64,000 nt of DNA from Alphaproteobacteria bacterium (GCA_019245415.1 JAFARO010000003.1:310001-374000), one strand, 5' to 3'; shown: positions 8,817-17,898, counted from the stretch's first letter. Notes: generated by a model not told the origin, from the sequence alone. Translations and numbers: made by a program.

Positions 8817-9281
8817 ATGGACCTCAAGCCCGGCGACAAAGCACCGCCGTTCAAGCTTTCGACCGATGGCGGCGGCACCGTCAGTCTGGCCGCGCTCAAA
8901 GGCCGGCCCTTCGTCCTCTATTTCTACCCGAAAGACAATACGCCGGGCTGCACCCTGGAAGCCCAGGGCTTTTCCGAAAATGTGAAGAAGTTCCAGCGCT
9001 TGGGCGTCGAAGTTGTGGGCATCTCTAAAGACGATGTTGCCTCCCATGAGCGCTTCAAGTCCAAGTACGGGCTCAAGCTGGTGCTGGCGTCCGACCCCGA
9101 TGTCGAGACCGCCAAGGCCTACGGCGTCTGGGGCGAAAAGACGCTTTATGGAAGGAAATTCATGGGCATGGAACGAGCCACGTTCCTGGTCGATTCCCGG
9201 GGCACCGTGCGGGAAATCTGGCGCAAAGTGAAGGTCGCCGGGCATGTGGAGGCCGTGCTTGCCGCGGCGAAAGCGCTTTGA
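8817..9281 (+). CDS. bcp: Thioredoxin-dependent thiol peroxidase, one-cysteine Bcp type
   Basis: A 154-residue peroxiredoxin of the Bcp/PrxQ family that reduces peroxides in the cytoplasm. The peroxidatic cysteine is C45 in YPKDNTPGCTLEAQGF. The resolving cysteine found five residues later in E. coli Bcp is a glutamine here, and C45 is the only cysteine in the protein, so it must use an external thiol. I chose ATG 8817 because AGGGG lies 7 nt upstream. Confidence 0.93.
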   Translation: MDLKPGDKAPPFKLSTDGGGTVSLAALKGRPFVLYFYPKDNTPGCTLEAQGFSENVKKFQRLGVEVVGISKDDVASHERFKSKYGLKLVLASDPDVETAKAYGVWGEKTLYGRKFMGMERATFLVDSRGTVREIWRKVKVAGHVEAVLAAAKAL

Positions 9282-9421
9282 ATCCGCGCAAAGCTTTTGG
9301 CCCGCGGTTAACCTCCCGGTCGTTTTTCTGGGCTAAGAGCTTGATCAAGCGCCGACAATTGGGTGAAATGGAGCCCATTGGGGTTGGCGCCGAAGAAAGC
9401 GCCGCGAAGGGACGATCGCAG

Positions 9422-10855
9422 ATGACGGAGACGCTCGTGGAGCGCGCCTGGGCGTGGCTCCATGAAACTTTCCCGGAACGGCAGATCTACATCCGCAGCG
9501 ATGGGCGGGTGCAATTCTTCACATTCAGTCCGACGCTGCAAGCCACGCTCGCGGCTTTGACGCTGGTTTTCCTCGGCTGGGTCGCGTTTTCCACAGTCAA
9601 TGTGATCTTCAAGGACCGAATCATCGCGGCCAAGGACCATCGCTATCAGCAGATGCAGATGGCGTATGAGAACCGCGTCGCCGACCTGCAGATTTCGCAC
9701 GACGAGCTCGAGACCTCGCTGGTCTCCGCCGAGGACAAGTTCAAGGCCACCGCCGACGATCTGCAGAACAAGCAGAACACGATCCTCAAATTCCTCGATC
9801 GCAAGCATCAGGTCGACGCGATGGTCTCGGGATCGTCCGCGTCGCAGATTCTCTCCGCGCCGGACGCGAAGGCCATGGGCGACGGCGCCGCGACGCAAGC
9901 GCCCGCAAGCGGCACGTCGGGCGGCAGCGATGCCGATACCGACGACAGCGCGGCCGGCAGCACCTCGCTGCAGATGATGCCCCAACCCGCGCAGCCGCAG
10001 CCGCGCACCGCCAAGCCGACCCGCGCCAGCCTGCTCGATATGGGCGGCGGCGCGCTGGGCCGCATCGCCGGCGCCATTTTCGGCGCGCATGCGCCAAGAC
10101 AGAGCGCCGCGGCGACGCTGGTGCGCCATCCCGCGCTGAAGATTCTCGCCGAGCAGACCGAACGCGTCCGCCGCATCGGCACCGCCGAGACCGTGCTGAT
10201 GGTACAGGCGCAGAATGAAGTCTCCAGCGGCGTGCAGACCGTGCGCGCGCTGATGGCGAACACCGGCATTAATCCCGACCAGTTCGCGCAGAAATACGAG
10301 AGCGCCTTCGGCGTCGGCGGTCCCGACATCCCGCTCAACGACGTGCATATCGTGGGCATCGCGGATGCGGCTTTCCAGGAGGCCTATCTGAAAGCCTCGG
10401 CGGTGCTCAACCAGATGGACGAGTTTCTGGGCGCGCTGCGCCATGTGCCGCTGACGGTTCCCGTCTCAGGCCCAGAATTCGAGCGCACCAGCGGCTTCGG
10501 CGCGCGCGTCGATCCGTTCACCGGCCGCTATGCGTTCCACCCCGGCCTCGATTTCGCGGGTCCCTGGGGCGCCACCGTGCATTCGACCGCGCCCGGCGTC
10601 GTCGTCTGGGCCGGGCCGCATGGTGCCTACGGCAATCTCGTCGAGATCGACCACGGTCTGGGCATTCATACCCGCTACGGTCACTTGTCGGCGGTGCTGG
10701 TGCATGTCGGCGCCAGGGTAGCGAAAGGCGCTCCGGTCGGAAAACTCGGGTCGACCGGGCGCAGCACGGGCCCGCACGTGCATTACGAGATCTGGTACGA
10801 CGATGTCGTGAGAAACCCGAGCAAATTCATCGAGGCTGGCCACCATGTTCTCTAG
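9422..10855 (+). CDS. M23-family peptidoglycan peptidase with membrane anchor and coiled coil
   Basis: A 477-residue LytM-type endopeptidase. The N-terminus is cytoplasmic (about 35 residues), followed by a membrane helix (ATLAALTLVFLGWVAFSTV), a coiled coil (RVADLQISHDELETSLVSAE and following), a low-complexity Ala/Gln/Pro linker, and the catalytic domain. Zinc ligands are visible in HPGLDFAG and in GPHVHYEIW. ATG 9422 has AAGGGA nine nt upstream. Its stop overlaps the start of the bactofilin gene by 11 nt. In other alphaproteobacteria bactofilins recruit a neighbouring M23 peptidase to local cell-wall growth sites; the same is inferred here. Confidence 0.92.
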   Translation: MTETLVERAWAWLHETFPERQIYIRSDGRVQFFTFSPTLQATLAALTLVFLGWVAFSTVNVIFKDRIIAAKDHRYQQMQMAYENRVADLQISHDELETSLVSAEDKFKATADDLQNKQNTILKFLDRKHQVDAMVSGSSASQILSAPDAKAMGDGAATQAPASGTSGGSDADTDDSAAGSTSLQMMPQPAQPQPRTAKPTRASLLDMGGGALGRIAGAIFGAHAPRQSAAATLVRHPALKILAEQTERVRRIGTAETVLMVQAQNEVSSGVQTVRALMANTGINPDQFAQKYESAFGVGGPDIPLNDVHIVGIADAAFQEAYLKASAVLNQMDEFLGALRHVPLTVPVSGPEFERTSGFGARVDPFTGRYAFHPGLDFAGPWGATVHSTAPGVVVWAGPHGAYGNLVEIDHGLGIHTRYGHLSAVLVHVGARVAKGAPVGKLGSTGRSTGPHVHYEIWYDDVVRNPSKFIEAGHHVL

Positions 10856-11384
10856 TAAGAGTAAGGAAACTCCCCCGCCCCCGCCGCCCCAGGCGTCGTC
10901 CAGCACGCAGCAGAAGCGTCCCATGCGCTCCTCCTCGGCGCCGTCGATCATCAGCGGCGACCTCGTGGTCAGCGGCACGCTGAGCTCCACCGGCGACATC
11001 CAGATCGACGGCAAGGTCGAGGGCAACGTCAACTCGACCGGCCTCGTCATCGGCGACAAGGCCTTCATCCAGGGCGACGTCATGGCCGAGGACGTCACCG
11101 TGCGCGGCCGAGTCAAGGGCAGCATCCGCGCCCGCAAGGTGCTCCTTGCCGCCACCTGCCATGTCGAGGGCGACATCCTGCACGAGGCCTTCGCGGTCGA
11201 GACCGGCGCGTTCTTCGAGGGCAATTGCCGCCATGCCGACAACCCCCTCGCCGCCGAGCCCATGCGCGCCGTCGCTCAGCCGTCGCAGGTCGCCGCCGCC
11301 GTGACGCCGATCGCGCGTCCCGCCGCCGACGCCACCCAGCGCCCCAGCGCCGCCACCTTCGCCCCGATCAAGACGGGGTCGTAA
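10845..11384 (+). CDS. Bactofilin
   Basis: A 179-residue cytoskeletal polymer protein. After a proline-rich tail-like N-terminus (residues 8-16) a bactofilin beta-helix core runs from about 34 to 130, with repeats such as DLVVSGTLSSTGDIQIDGKV and GRVKGSIRARKVLL. The C-terminus is an Ala/Pro-rich tail. The ATG lies inside the last codons of the M23 peptidase gene, so translation is probably coupled. A strong terminator follows. Confidence 0.93.
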   Translation: MFSSKSKETPPPPPPQASSSTQQKRPMRSSSAPSIISGDLVVSGTLSSTGDIQIDGKVEGNVNSTGLVIGDKAFIQGDVMAEDVTVRGRVKGSIRARKVLLAATCHVEGDILHEAFAVETGAFFEGNCRHADNPLAAEPMRAVAQPSQVAAAVTPIARPAADATQRPSAATFAPIKTGS

Positions 11385-11414
11385 GCGGACGTCCGCAAAA
11401 CGGAAGTTGACAGG

Positions 11415-11454
11415 CCCTGCCGGCGAGGAGATTTCGCCGGCGGGGTTTGTTTTT
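11415..11454 (+). terminator. Rho-independent terminator of the M23-bactofilin operon
   Basis: A 12-bp stem (11415-11426 with 11434-11445, one G-T pair) encloses a 7-nt loop and is followed by TTTGTTTTT at 11446-11454. It lies 30 bp after the bactofilin stop, just before the facing propeller gene. Confidence 0.85.
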
Positions 11455-11462
11455 GCGTCCAG

Positions 11463-12620
11463 CTATTGCGGCGCGAAGGCAGCCACCTCGGAGTGATTGG
11501 GTGAGAGCTCGTCGCTTGCGGAGACCACAAACGCGCCTTGCCCGGCCGCAATGTAGAAGACCGGGTGGGACAGTTTGGTCGTCCAGACTTGCACACCGGT
11601 CTTGGCATTCAGCACGTGGACGTTGCCGTCGAAGTCGCCGACCAACACATAGCCTTTCGCATAGACGGGAGGTGTCCAAACGATATTGGGAGTGTCGAAC
11701 TTCCAGGCCACATTGCCGCTGCCGAGCGAGGTGCAATAGACCGTGGCGACGGTTTCGTTGTTGTCCACCGACAGCATGAAGCTGCGCTTGCCCTCCTTGA
11801 AGATCGAAGGTGAAAAATCGCCGGGGAAACTGCCTATCTGTTCGCCGGTCTTGGCCCTGAGCACATCATTGCCCTGCGTTGTGATCATATAGACCTTCTT
11901 GGCGAAGTAGGCCGTTGTCGAAGGGCTGCTGCTGCAGAGACTGCCATCGAACCAGAGCGCCTTTCCTGTCGTCGCCTGAAAGGCGTAAAACTGGCACCCT
12001 GCGTCATAGTAGACGCCGTTGTTGCCGAAAGCCGGCGAGCCTATGCCGCCGGTCATCAAACCCGAAACGTCCCATGCAATGTGGCCGGTGCCCTCGTCGA
12101 CCGAATAGAGGTCGCCGCCGCCGCCGCCGCCCGTGATATAGACCCTGCCATTCACCGCGATCGGAGCCGCGTCGAAACTGCTTTGATGAGGCAATTGGAC
12201 GGACCATTGCGGCTTGCCCTTCTTGGCATCCAGCGCGACCAGCAACCCATCCTCGTTGACATAGAAGAGTTGTCCGGCGTCGTAGGCGCCCTCATTGTTC
12301 CAGACGCTGAGCAGGTGCTCGAATTGCTGCGTGCCTGTGGCAAGGTCGTAGGCAAAGAGATCGACCTCGCCGGTGACGACGTAGACATTGCCCTCGGCAA
12401 TGAGTGGATAGCCGGCCTCCACGTCGAAAGACTTGTCCCACAGCATCTTGAACGGCGGCGCGAAGGCCTCCGAGAAATCGACGGCTCCCGTATGCGCCGG
12501 ATTCATGTTGTAGGTGGTGGCGTACTCGGCCGCGATGTCGGGCGGTTTGGAGAATGCGGACGCGCTTTGCGCAGCCAGCAGGGCCACGCCAAGCAGCGCG
12601 CATTTCACATGGCACTTCAT
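11463..12620 (-). CDS. Secreted PQQ-like beta-propeller protein, copy 1 of the tandem pair
   Basis: A 385-residue protein with a clear signal peptide (MKCHVKCALLGVALLAAQ, cleavage near ASA-FSK). PQQ-like repeat motifs of the form A-x-D-x-x-TG-x-x-x-W recur, for example LVALDAKKGKPQW, LYSVDEGTGHIAW and VHVLNAKTGVQVW. The protein is far shorter than a quinoprotein dehydrogenase, so it is probably a binding or structural propeller. I placed the start at ATG 12620 because the signal peptide begins there and AAAGGGAA lies upstream; the frame is open further but that part is antisense-like shadow. It is strongly similar to the upstream gene at 12712-13866. Confidence 0.85.
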   Translation of the reverse strand: MKCHVKCALLGVALLAAQSASAFSKPPDIAAEYATTYNMNPAHTGAVDFSEAFAPPFKMLWDKSFDVEAGYPLIAEGNVYVVTGEVDLFAYDLATGTQQFEHLLSVWNNEGAYDAGQLFYVNEDGLLVALDAKKGKPQWSVQLPHQSSFDAAPIAVNGRVYITGGGGGGDLYSVDEGTGHIAWDVSGLMTGGIGSPAFGNNGVYYDAGCQFYAFQATTGKALWFDGSLCSSSPSTTAYFAKKVYMITTQGNDVLRAKTGEQIGSFPGDFSPSIFKEGKRSFMLSVDNNETVATVYCTSLGSGNVAWKFDTPNIVWTPPVYAKGYVLVGDFDGNVHVLNAKTGVQVWTTKLSHPVFYIAAGQGAFVVSASDELSPNHSEVAAFAPQ

Positions 12621-12711
12621 TGCGGCATTCCCTTTCGCGTTCGCAGAAATATTGAAGCCCGCGCCGAACCTGTCCGGCGCGGGCTTTTGTGCATTTACGT
12701 AGATAAGCTCG

Positions 12712-13866
12712 TCATTGCGGCGCAAAAGCCGCCACCTCGCCGAGGCCGGGCGAGTAGACGTCGCTGGCCGAGACCACGAACGTGCCCTGCCCGGCCGCGA
12801 TATTGTAGATGGGATGCGACATGGTTGTCGTCCAGACCTGCTCGCCGGTCTTCGCATTCAGCACGAAGACGTTGTTGGCGTAGTCTCCGATCATAACGTA
12901 ACCGTTGGCATAGACGGCGGGCGTGAAGACGATGGCCGGCGCCGTGAATTTCCACACCACATTGCCGCTGCCGAGCGAGGTGCAATAGACGGTGCCGTCG
13001 TGATAGGTGACCGTCAGCATATATTTGCGTTTGCCGATTGCGAAAATCGACGGCGTGAAGTCTCCGGGAAAAGTACCTGTCAATGCACCGTTTTTGGCTT
13101 TGAGCACGCTGTTGCCCGGATCGTCGGAGGGCATATAAACCTGCTTGTTGTAATAGGTCGTGCCCTTGCCCCCCGAACTGCAGAGGGAATCGTCAATCCA
13201 GCTGACCGATCCCTTATCGGCATCGAACGCATAGTACTGGCAACCGGCATTGTAATAGACGTTTTTCTGGCCGAAGGCGGGCGAGCCCCAGCCGCCGTTC
13301 ATCATTCCACGGATGTCCCACGCGATTTTGCCCGTGGCCTGATCGACCGAATAGAGATCCCCACCCTCCCCCGCGCCGGAAACATAGACTCTCCCGTTCA
13401 CCGCGATAGGGGGTGAGTTGAAACTGCTCTGGTTCGGAAGCTGGACCGCCCAATTCTGTTTGCCCTTCTGGGCGTCCAGCGCAACCATCATGCCGGTCTG
13501 ATTGACGTAGAAGATCTGCCCGGCGTCATAGGCGCCCAGATTGTTCCACACGCTCAGCGCATGCTCGAACTTCTGCTTGCCGGTCGCCAGATCGAAGGCG
13601 AAGAGATCGATATTGCCGGAGACCACATAGACATTGCCCTCGGCGATGAGGGGATAGGATGCCGGGCCGTTCAACTGGACATCCCAGAGCCTGGTGAACG
13701 GCGGCGCGAAGGGCTCCGAAAAATCGACCGATCCCGTATGCTCCGGGTTCATGTTGTAGGTGGTGGCGTACTCGGCCGCGATGTCGGGCGGTTTCGAGAA
13801 TGCGGACGCGTTTTGCGCAGCCAGCAGGGCCACGCCCAGCAGCGCGTATCGTAAAGCAACTCTCAT
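12712..13866 (-). CDS. Secreted PQQ-like beta-propeller protein, copy 2 of the tandem pair
   Basis: A 384-residue paralogue of the previous gene. The signal peptide and mature N-terminus are almost the same in both (FSKPPDIAAEYATTYNMNP shared), and similarity continues to the shared C-terminus (SEVAAFAPQ versus GEVAAFAPQ). PQQ-like blades include LFAFDLATGKQKF, MVALDAQKGKQNW and VFVLNAKTGEQVW. The ATG has AGGGG seven nt upstream and a plausible promoter about 60 bp away. The two genes are 91 bp apart in the same direction and look like a tandem duplication. No dehydrogenase domain is seen, and the function is unknown. Confidence 0.86.
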   Translation of the reverse strand: MRVALRYALLGVALLAAQNASAFSKPPDIAAEYATTYNMNPEHTGSVDFSEPFAPPFTRLWDVQLNGPASYPLIAEGNVYVVSGNIDLFAFDLATGKQKFEHALSVWNNLGAYDAGQIFYVNQTGMMVALDAQKGKQNWAVQLPNQSSFNSPPIAVNGRVYVSGAGEGGDLYSVDQATGKIAWDIRGMMNGGWGSPAFGQKNVYYNAGCQYYAFDADKGSVSWIDDSLCSSGGKGTTYYNKQVYMPSDDPGNSVLKAKNGALTGTFPGDFTPSIFAIGKRKYMLTVTYHDGTVYCTSLGSGNVVWKFTAPAIVFTPAVYANGYVMIGDYANNVFVLNAKTGEQVWTTTMSHPIYNIAAGQGTFVVSASDVYSPGLGEVAAFAPQ

Positions 13867-13925
13867 TTTTCGTTCCCCTTCCCGACCGCATTCCCGTAAC
13901 GGAACCGCGTTCCGGCTTCGGCACT

Positions 13926-13954
13926 ATTCAACCATACGTGCTCAGGCGCGTCAA
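13926..13954 (-). promoter_or_regulatory. Predicted promoter of the propeller pair
   Basis: TTGACG (13954-13949) is 17 nt from TTGAAT (13931-13926) on the minus strand. It would give a leader of about 55 nt for the gene starting at 13866. Confidence 0.4.
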
Positions 13955-14013
13955 AAAGGGCGGGGGCAACGGCCGTTGGTGGGGTAAGTTTTTATGCCGG
14001 CGGCATAGGAGCT

Positions 14014-14199
14014 CTATTCCGGCTGCCTCGCCTTCTTGCGCGCCTCGCGCGCCGGCACGATCGGCGCGACGCGCTCACGCAGCGCATCCGCCGCGGCGTG
14101 CTTCTCGCCGAAGGACAGCTTCGCGCGCCGAGTGCGCCCTTCCTCCTTGCGGGCGTAGATGACCGAATTGTCCGGATAATGTGGAACAGGCTTGCACAT
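14014..14199 (-). CDS. Small conserved hypothetical protein (61 aa)
   Basis: The product begins MCKPVPHYPDNSVIYARKEE and is rich in Arg, Lys and Ala; the PDNSVIYARK(x)EGR pattern followed by a LSF-EK helix reminds me of a small protein seen in many alphaproteobacteria, with no assigned function. I prefer ATG 14199 on that basis. An upstream in-frame start at 14256 (or a GTG two codons later) follows a strong GGAGG and would add up to 19 residues, so the start is uncertain. No membrane helix is present. Confidence 0.6.
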   Translation of the reverse strand: MCKPVPHYPDNSVIYARKEEGRTRRAKLSFGEKHAAADALRERVAPIVPAREARKKARQPE

Positions 14200-14300
14200 A
14201 ACCTTCGATTCCGTCAGAGCGGATCGCTTATATACTACCATCCCAAACACTTGCATCGACCTCCGCTAAAGCAGTTTGAGCGATGCTGAAACTTCAATAT

Positions 14301-14378
14301 CGTCATGGTCGGGCTTGGCCCTGCCATCCATACGCACAGTGTGAAACCGTGAGTGCCGCCACGAGGGCGGCCATGACG
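14301..14378. repeat. Palindromic intergenic repeat
   Basis: CGTCATGGTCGGGC (14301-14314) is mirrored by GGGCGGCCATGACG (14365-14378), and the left half can itself fold (ATGGTCGGGC with GCCCTGCCAT). Similar CGTCATGGCCGGGC-type repeats are common between genes in Rhizobiales genomes. Confidence 0.6.
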
Positions 14379-14822
14379 GCTTGGGTGTGACTCTGCGAAA
14401 CTCAGCGGACGTGCCACGACCATTGCGCGGGAAGAGGACGCACGACGCGACATCTCCATCCTGAAAAAAATAGCAATAAGATTTCTTCTACTGCCACTTG
14501 AAACGAGGTTTCCGGCCACCATGTCAGTGGATTCGAAACTTGGGACCGGAGAAACGCTTTCTTGGGTAGGCACCCCACGAACATCGGACCGGAAAAAAAC
14601 GGACACGCCGTTATTGCGGTGCAGCGATTGAAGGCGATTACCTCGGGCAATCAATGTGATAGCTGCAGCAATCCGAATTGAATGGAGATTTTGAGGTTTT
14701 TGCGCACGCCGCTGACCCTAGGGAAGGAAATGACGAGACAATCTCGAAGCAGACCGGTGGGCGGACGGCGGAGAGAGCCTAGGCCGGAATAGGACGAGCC
14801 CCCTCCCCGCCCTTCGGGTGGA

Positions 14823-14844
14823 CCTCCCCCGTAAACGGGGGAGG
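14823..14844. repeat. Perfect 10-bp stem palindrome
   Basis: CCTCCCCCGT (14823-14832) pairs perfectly with ACGGGGGAGG (14835-14844) around an AA loop. It lies 32 bp after the prfB stop but has no T-run, so it resembles a REP-like element more than a Rho-independent terminator. Confidence 0.6.
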
Positions 14845-14875
14845 ATAAGAAAGAGATAATCCGTATAAGGACGAT

Positions 14876-16007
14876 CTACTCCAGATCCTCGACCGCCTCG
14901 CCCTTCTTGCCGCCGATGGCCTGGGCGAGGGCCGCGGCCATGAAGGGGTCGAGGTCGCCATCGAGGACGTCCTGCGGCGTGCGGCTTTCGACGCCGGTGC
15001 GCAGGTCCTTCACCAGCTGATAGGGCTGCAGCACATAGGAGCGGATCTGGTGGCCCCAGCCGATGTCGGTCTTCTCGCCGATGAAGGCGCCGGTCTCGGC
15101 GCGCTTCTTCTCCAGCTCGATCTCGTAGAGGCGCGAGCGCAGCATGTCCCAGCACATCGCGCGGTTCTGGTGCTGCGAGCGCTCGGTCTGGCAGGAGACG
15201 GCGATGCCGGTCGGGATGTGAGTGATGCGCACCGCGCTTTCCGTCTTGTTGACGTGCTGGCCGCCGGCGCCGGAGGCGCGATAGACGTCGATGCGCACCT
15301 CCTTCTCCGGGATGTCGATCTCGATCGACTGGTCGATCACCGGATAGACGGTGACGGACGAGAAGCTGGTGTGACGCCGCGCGTTGGCGTCGAAGGGGGA
15401 GATGCGCACCAGGCGGTGCACGCCGGCCTCGCTCTTCAGCCAGCCATAGGCGTTGTCGCCTTTAACGAGCAAGGTCGCCGACTTGATCCCGGCGCCCTCG
15501 CCTTCGCTCTCCTCGATGAGCTGCAGCTTGTAGCCGTGGCGCTCGGCCCAGCGCGTGTACATGCGGAACAGCATCTCCGCCCAGTCCTGGCTTTCGGTGC
15601 CGCCGGCGCCGGCATGGATCTCGAGATAGGCGTCGTTGGCGTCGGCCTCGCCCGAGAGCATCGATTCCAGGCGCAGCGTCTCGGCCCTTTCGGCCAGCGC
15701 CGCGATGGCGCGCTCGCCCTCGGCCACCATCGATGCGTCGTTGTCGGCCTCCGCCATCTCGATGAGGCCGGTGGCGTCGGCGAATTCGTTCTCCAGGGCG
15801 CGCACCTTGCCCAGCGCGGCGTCGAGACGCTGGCGCTCGCGCATCAAGGCCTGGGCCTCCTGCGGCTTGTTCCAGATGGCGGGGTCTTCCGCCCTGGCGT
15901 TCAGTTCATCGAGGCGGCGAAGGGCTTTGTCCCAGTCAAAGATGCCTCCTCAGCAGGGCGAGGGCCTGCCTGATGTCTTCGGCTTTGCGTTCGATCTCGG
16001 GGCGCAT
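14876..16007 (-). CDS. prfB: Peptide chain release factor 2, with programmed +1 frameshift
   Basis: RF2 ends translation at UGA and UAA codons. The gene starts at ATG 16007, reads 23 codons, meets an in-frame TGA at 15938-15936, and continues in the +1 frame to TAG at 14876, giving about 376 residues: join of 16007-15939 and 15937-14876. The mature part contains the tripeptide anticodon SPF ([12 protein letters not shown]) and the catalytic GGQ in [15 protein letters not shown]. The stop signal is preceded by the classical slippery site. Its place next to the mrcA-amiC genes is common in alphaproteobacteria. Confidence 0.97.
15935..15950 (-). promoter_or_regulatory. prfB programmed frameshift signal
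   Basis: On the minus strand an internal Shine-Dalgarno AGGAGG (15950-15945) is followed by three nt and CTT-TGA-C (15941-15935). This is the same arrangement as in E. coli, where slow decoding of UGA by RF2 allows a +1 slip, so RF2 controls its own level. Confidence 0.93.
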
Positions 16008-16058
16008 GGTCGTTCTCCGCGCGGCGATATAGGGATTTCGGGTCGCAAGCGCAACGTT

Positions 16059-17864
16059 TCAGGCGCCGATCTCGCTGGAGCGCATGGCCTCGAGCTCCTG
16101 GGCATAGCGTTTCAGCGCGTAGGATTCGTTCAGATAACCGACGATCTTGTGGTCGGTCGGCGAGGCCAGCACCGGCAGCGTCTCGAGCTGCAGCTCCTCA
16201 AAGCGGCGCAGCGCGGTGCGCACATTGTCCCCCGGCAGCAGGAACAGGTCGCGGTCCTGGGTGAGATCGACCGCGACCAGGACGTCGATGGCGTCGGCGA
16301 TCTCCGGGTCGTGCAGCCTGGCCACGTCGATGGCGCCGACATAGGCGCCTTGCTGGTCGACGACATAGATCCGCTTGGCGGCGCCTGGCGGGATGAGATG
16401 GCGCAGGCTGCGCAGGCCCATGTTGTTGACGACCACCTTGGGATCGGAGCGCATCAGCCGGCCGACGGTGAGCTCCGCGATCCAGCCCACGTCGAAGGCC
16501 CCGCGGATGGTCAGCCCGCGCAGGTGGAAGCGCCAGGTCGAGAAGGAATAGCCGAAGGTCAGCCGCACGATCGTCGAAGCGATGGTCACGGCGATGAGCA
16601 CCGCGATGGAGACCGGGAAGTCTCCCGTGCCCTCCAGCACCAGAAAGACCATCGCGAGCGGCGCGCCGATGATCGCGGCGCCCACCGAAGCCATGCCGGC
16701 CAGCATGAACACCTTGTGCTCCGGCGCCATCCCGGGCAGCGCGAATTCCATCGCCTTGGCGAACAAGGCGCCGAAGACCACGCCCAGTAGCAGCGACGAG
16801 CTGAACAACCCGCCGCGGAATCCCGAGCCCACCGATACCGCCGAGGCGACGAGCTTGCCCGCGAGCAGCGCAAGCAACAGCGCCCAGCCCGTGCTCGCTT
16901 CGAACTGGAGCTGGATGGCGCCGTGTCCGCTGCCCAAGACCTGAGGCAGGAACAGCGCGATCGCCGACAGCACCGCACCGCCCATCACCGGCCGCAGCCA
17001 GACCGGCAGCTGCGCCTCGCGCAGCGAGCGCTCCGTCCAGGTGACGGTGAGCATGGTCACCACCGCGATGCCCGCCGCGATCAGGCCCATGAGCGCGCAG
17101 AGAAAGTAAGCTTCTGGAACCACCGAGAAGGTGGTCTGGGTGTCGAACAGCGCCCGTTCGTGCAGGACCGAACGCTGCACCACGGCCGCACAGACCGAAG
17201 CGACCGCGACCGGCGCCAGCGCCCGCGGCGTGTAGCTGCCCAGCACCAGCTCGAACCCATAGAAGGCGCCAGCCAGCGGCGCGTTGAACGCGGCGGCGAT
17301 GGCCGCGGCCGCACCGGCCGTGACCATGACGCGCAGATCCGCGCGCCTGAGCTTGGCGGCTTGCCCAAAGGCCGAGAAGAACGCCGAACCCAGCTGGGTG
17401 TAGCCTGCTTCCATGCCCACCGACGCGCCGGCCGCGTTCGAGATCACCGTCGAGATGGCTAGCCGCACCGAATTCCACCACGACATCCGCCCGCCATAAA
17501 GCGCATTGGCTTCGATCGGATCGACGATGTCGGCGGTGCGCCGGGACCAGGCTTTGCGAAAGAGCGCCAGCACCAGGGCGCCGCAGACCGGCACGAGGAG
17601 AATGCGCATCCGCGAAATGCCGCGGCCTTCGCTGAGCAACATGTTCGGCGGCAACAGGAACGAGATCGTATGCAGGAACGTCACGAACTGGTGAAGCAGT
17701 GCGACCGCGACGCCGGTCGCCGCGCCCAGCAATCCGCACACGGCGATCTGGGCGATTTCGCTCTCGCGCAGGCCGCGCTGAAGGAATTCGAGACGTGCCG
17801 CGAGTTCCGCCCAGGCACTGGAAGCCTGGCGCTCCTGCGGGGCGGCGTCGCTCTCTGTCTTCAT
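16059..17864 (-). CDS. ClC-family chloride channel/antiporter with CBS domains
   Basis: A 601-residue membrane protein. About ten hydrophobic helices run from residue 40 to 440, and the last 150 residues look like paired CBS domains (VVVNNMGLRSLRHLIP and DNVRTALRRFEELQLETLPV). The gating glutamate is present in SVGMEAGYTQLG, where the usual motif is GREGP. The GSGFRGGLFSSS segment replaces the canonical GGIFAP, and the classical GSGIP is not obvious. These changes leave transport of chloride, another anion, or proton coupling open. Confidence 0.85.
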   Translation of the reverse strand: MKTESDAAPQERQASSAWAELAARLEFLQRGLRESEIAQIAVCGLLGAATGVAVALLHQFVTFLHTISFLLPPNMLLSEGRGISRMRILLVPVCGALVLALFRKAWSRRTADIVDPIEANALYGGRMSWWNSVRLAISTVISNAAGASVGMEAGYTQLGSAFFSAFGQAAKLRRADLRVMVTAGAAAAIAAAFNAPLAGAFYGFELVLGSYTPRALAPVAVASVCAAVVQRSVLHERALFDTQTTFSVVPEAYFLCALMGLIAAGIAVVTMLTVTWTERSLREAQLPVWLRPVMGGAVLSAIALFLPQVLGSGHGAIQLQFEASTGWALLLALLAGKLVASAVSVGSGFRGGLFSSSLLLGVVFGALFAKAMEFALPGMAPEHKVFMLAGMASVGAAIIGAPLAMVFLVLEGTGDFPVSIAVLIAVTIASTIVRLTFGYSFSTWRFHLRGLTIRGAFDVGWIAELTVGRLMRSDPKVVVNNMGLRSLRHLIPPGAAKRIYVVDQQGAYVGAIDVARLHDPEIADAIDVLVAVDLTQDRDLFLLPGDNVRTALRRFEELQLETLPVLASPTDHKIVGYLNESYALKRYAQELEAMRSSEIGA

Positions 17865-17898
17865 CGCCCCGCAGTCATCCGTTTTTTCGCTCGCTGGT

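Larger units (their letters stand above)
14200..14875. other. Gene-poor stretch between the small protein and prfB
   Basis: About 680 bp hold two palindromic repeats (listed separately) and otherwise nothing I can support. The part at 14460-14700 is clearly richer in A and T than its surroundings (runs such as GAAAAAAATAGC), and the open frames across it show no coding character. It may be remnant or transferred DNA. Confidence 0.5.

Noticed and set aside
5416-8985. 1189-codon open frame on the plus strand
   Set aside because: It runs antisense to the AsmA-like gene with a composition typical of mirror frames in GC-rich DNA and shows no known domain.
14235-14654. 139-codon open frame on the minus strand
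   Set aside because: Part of it is a translated palindromic repeat, and the codon use is not coding-like.
14823-14844. Terminator for prfB
   Set aside because: The stem is strong but no T-run follows on either strand.
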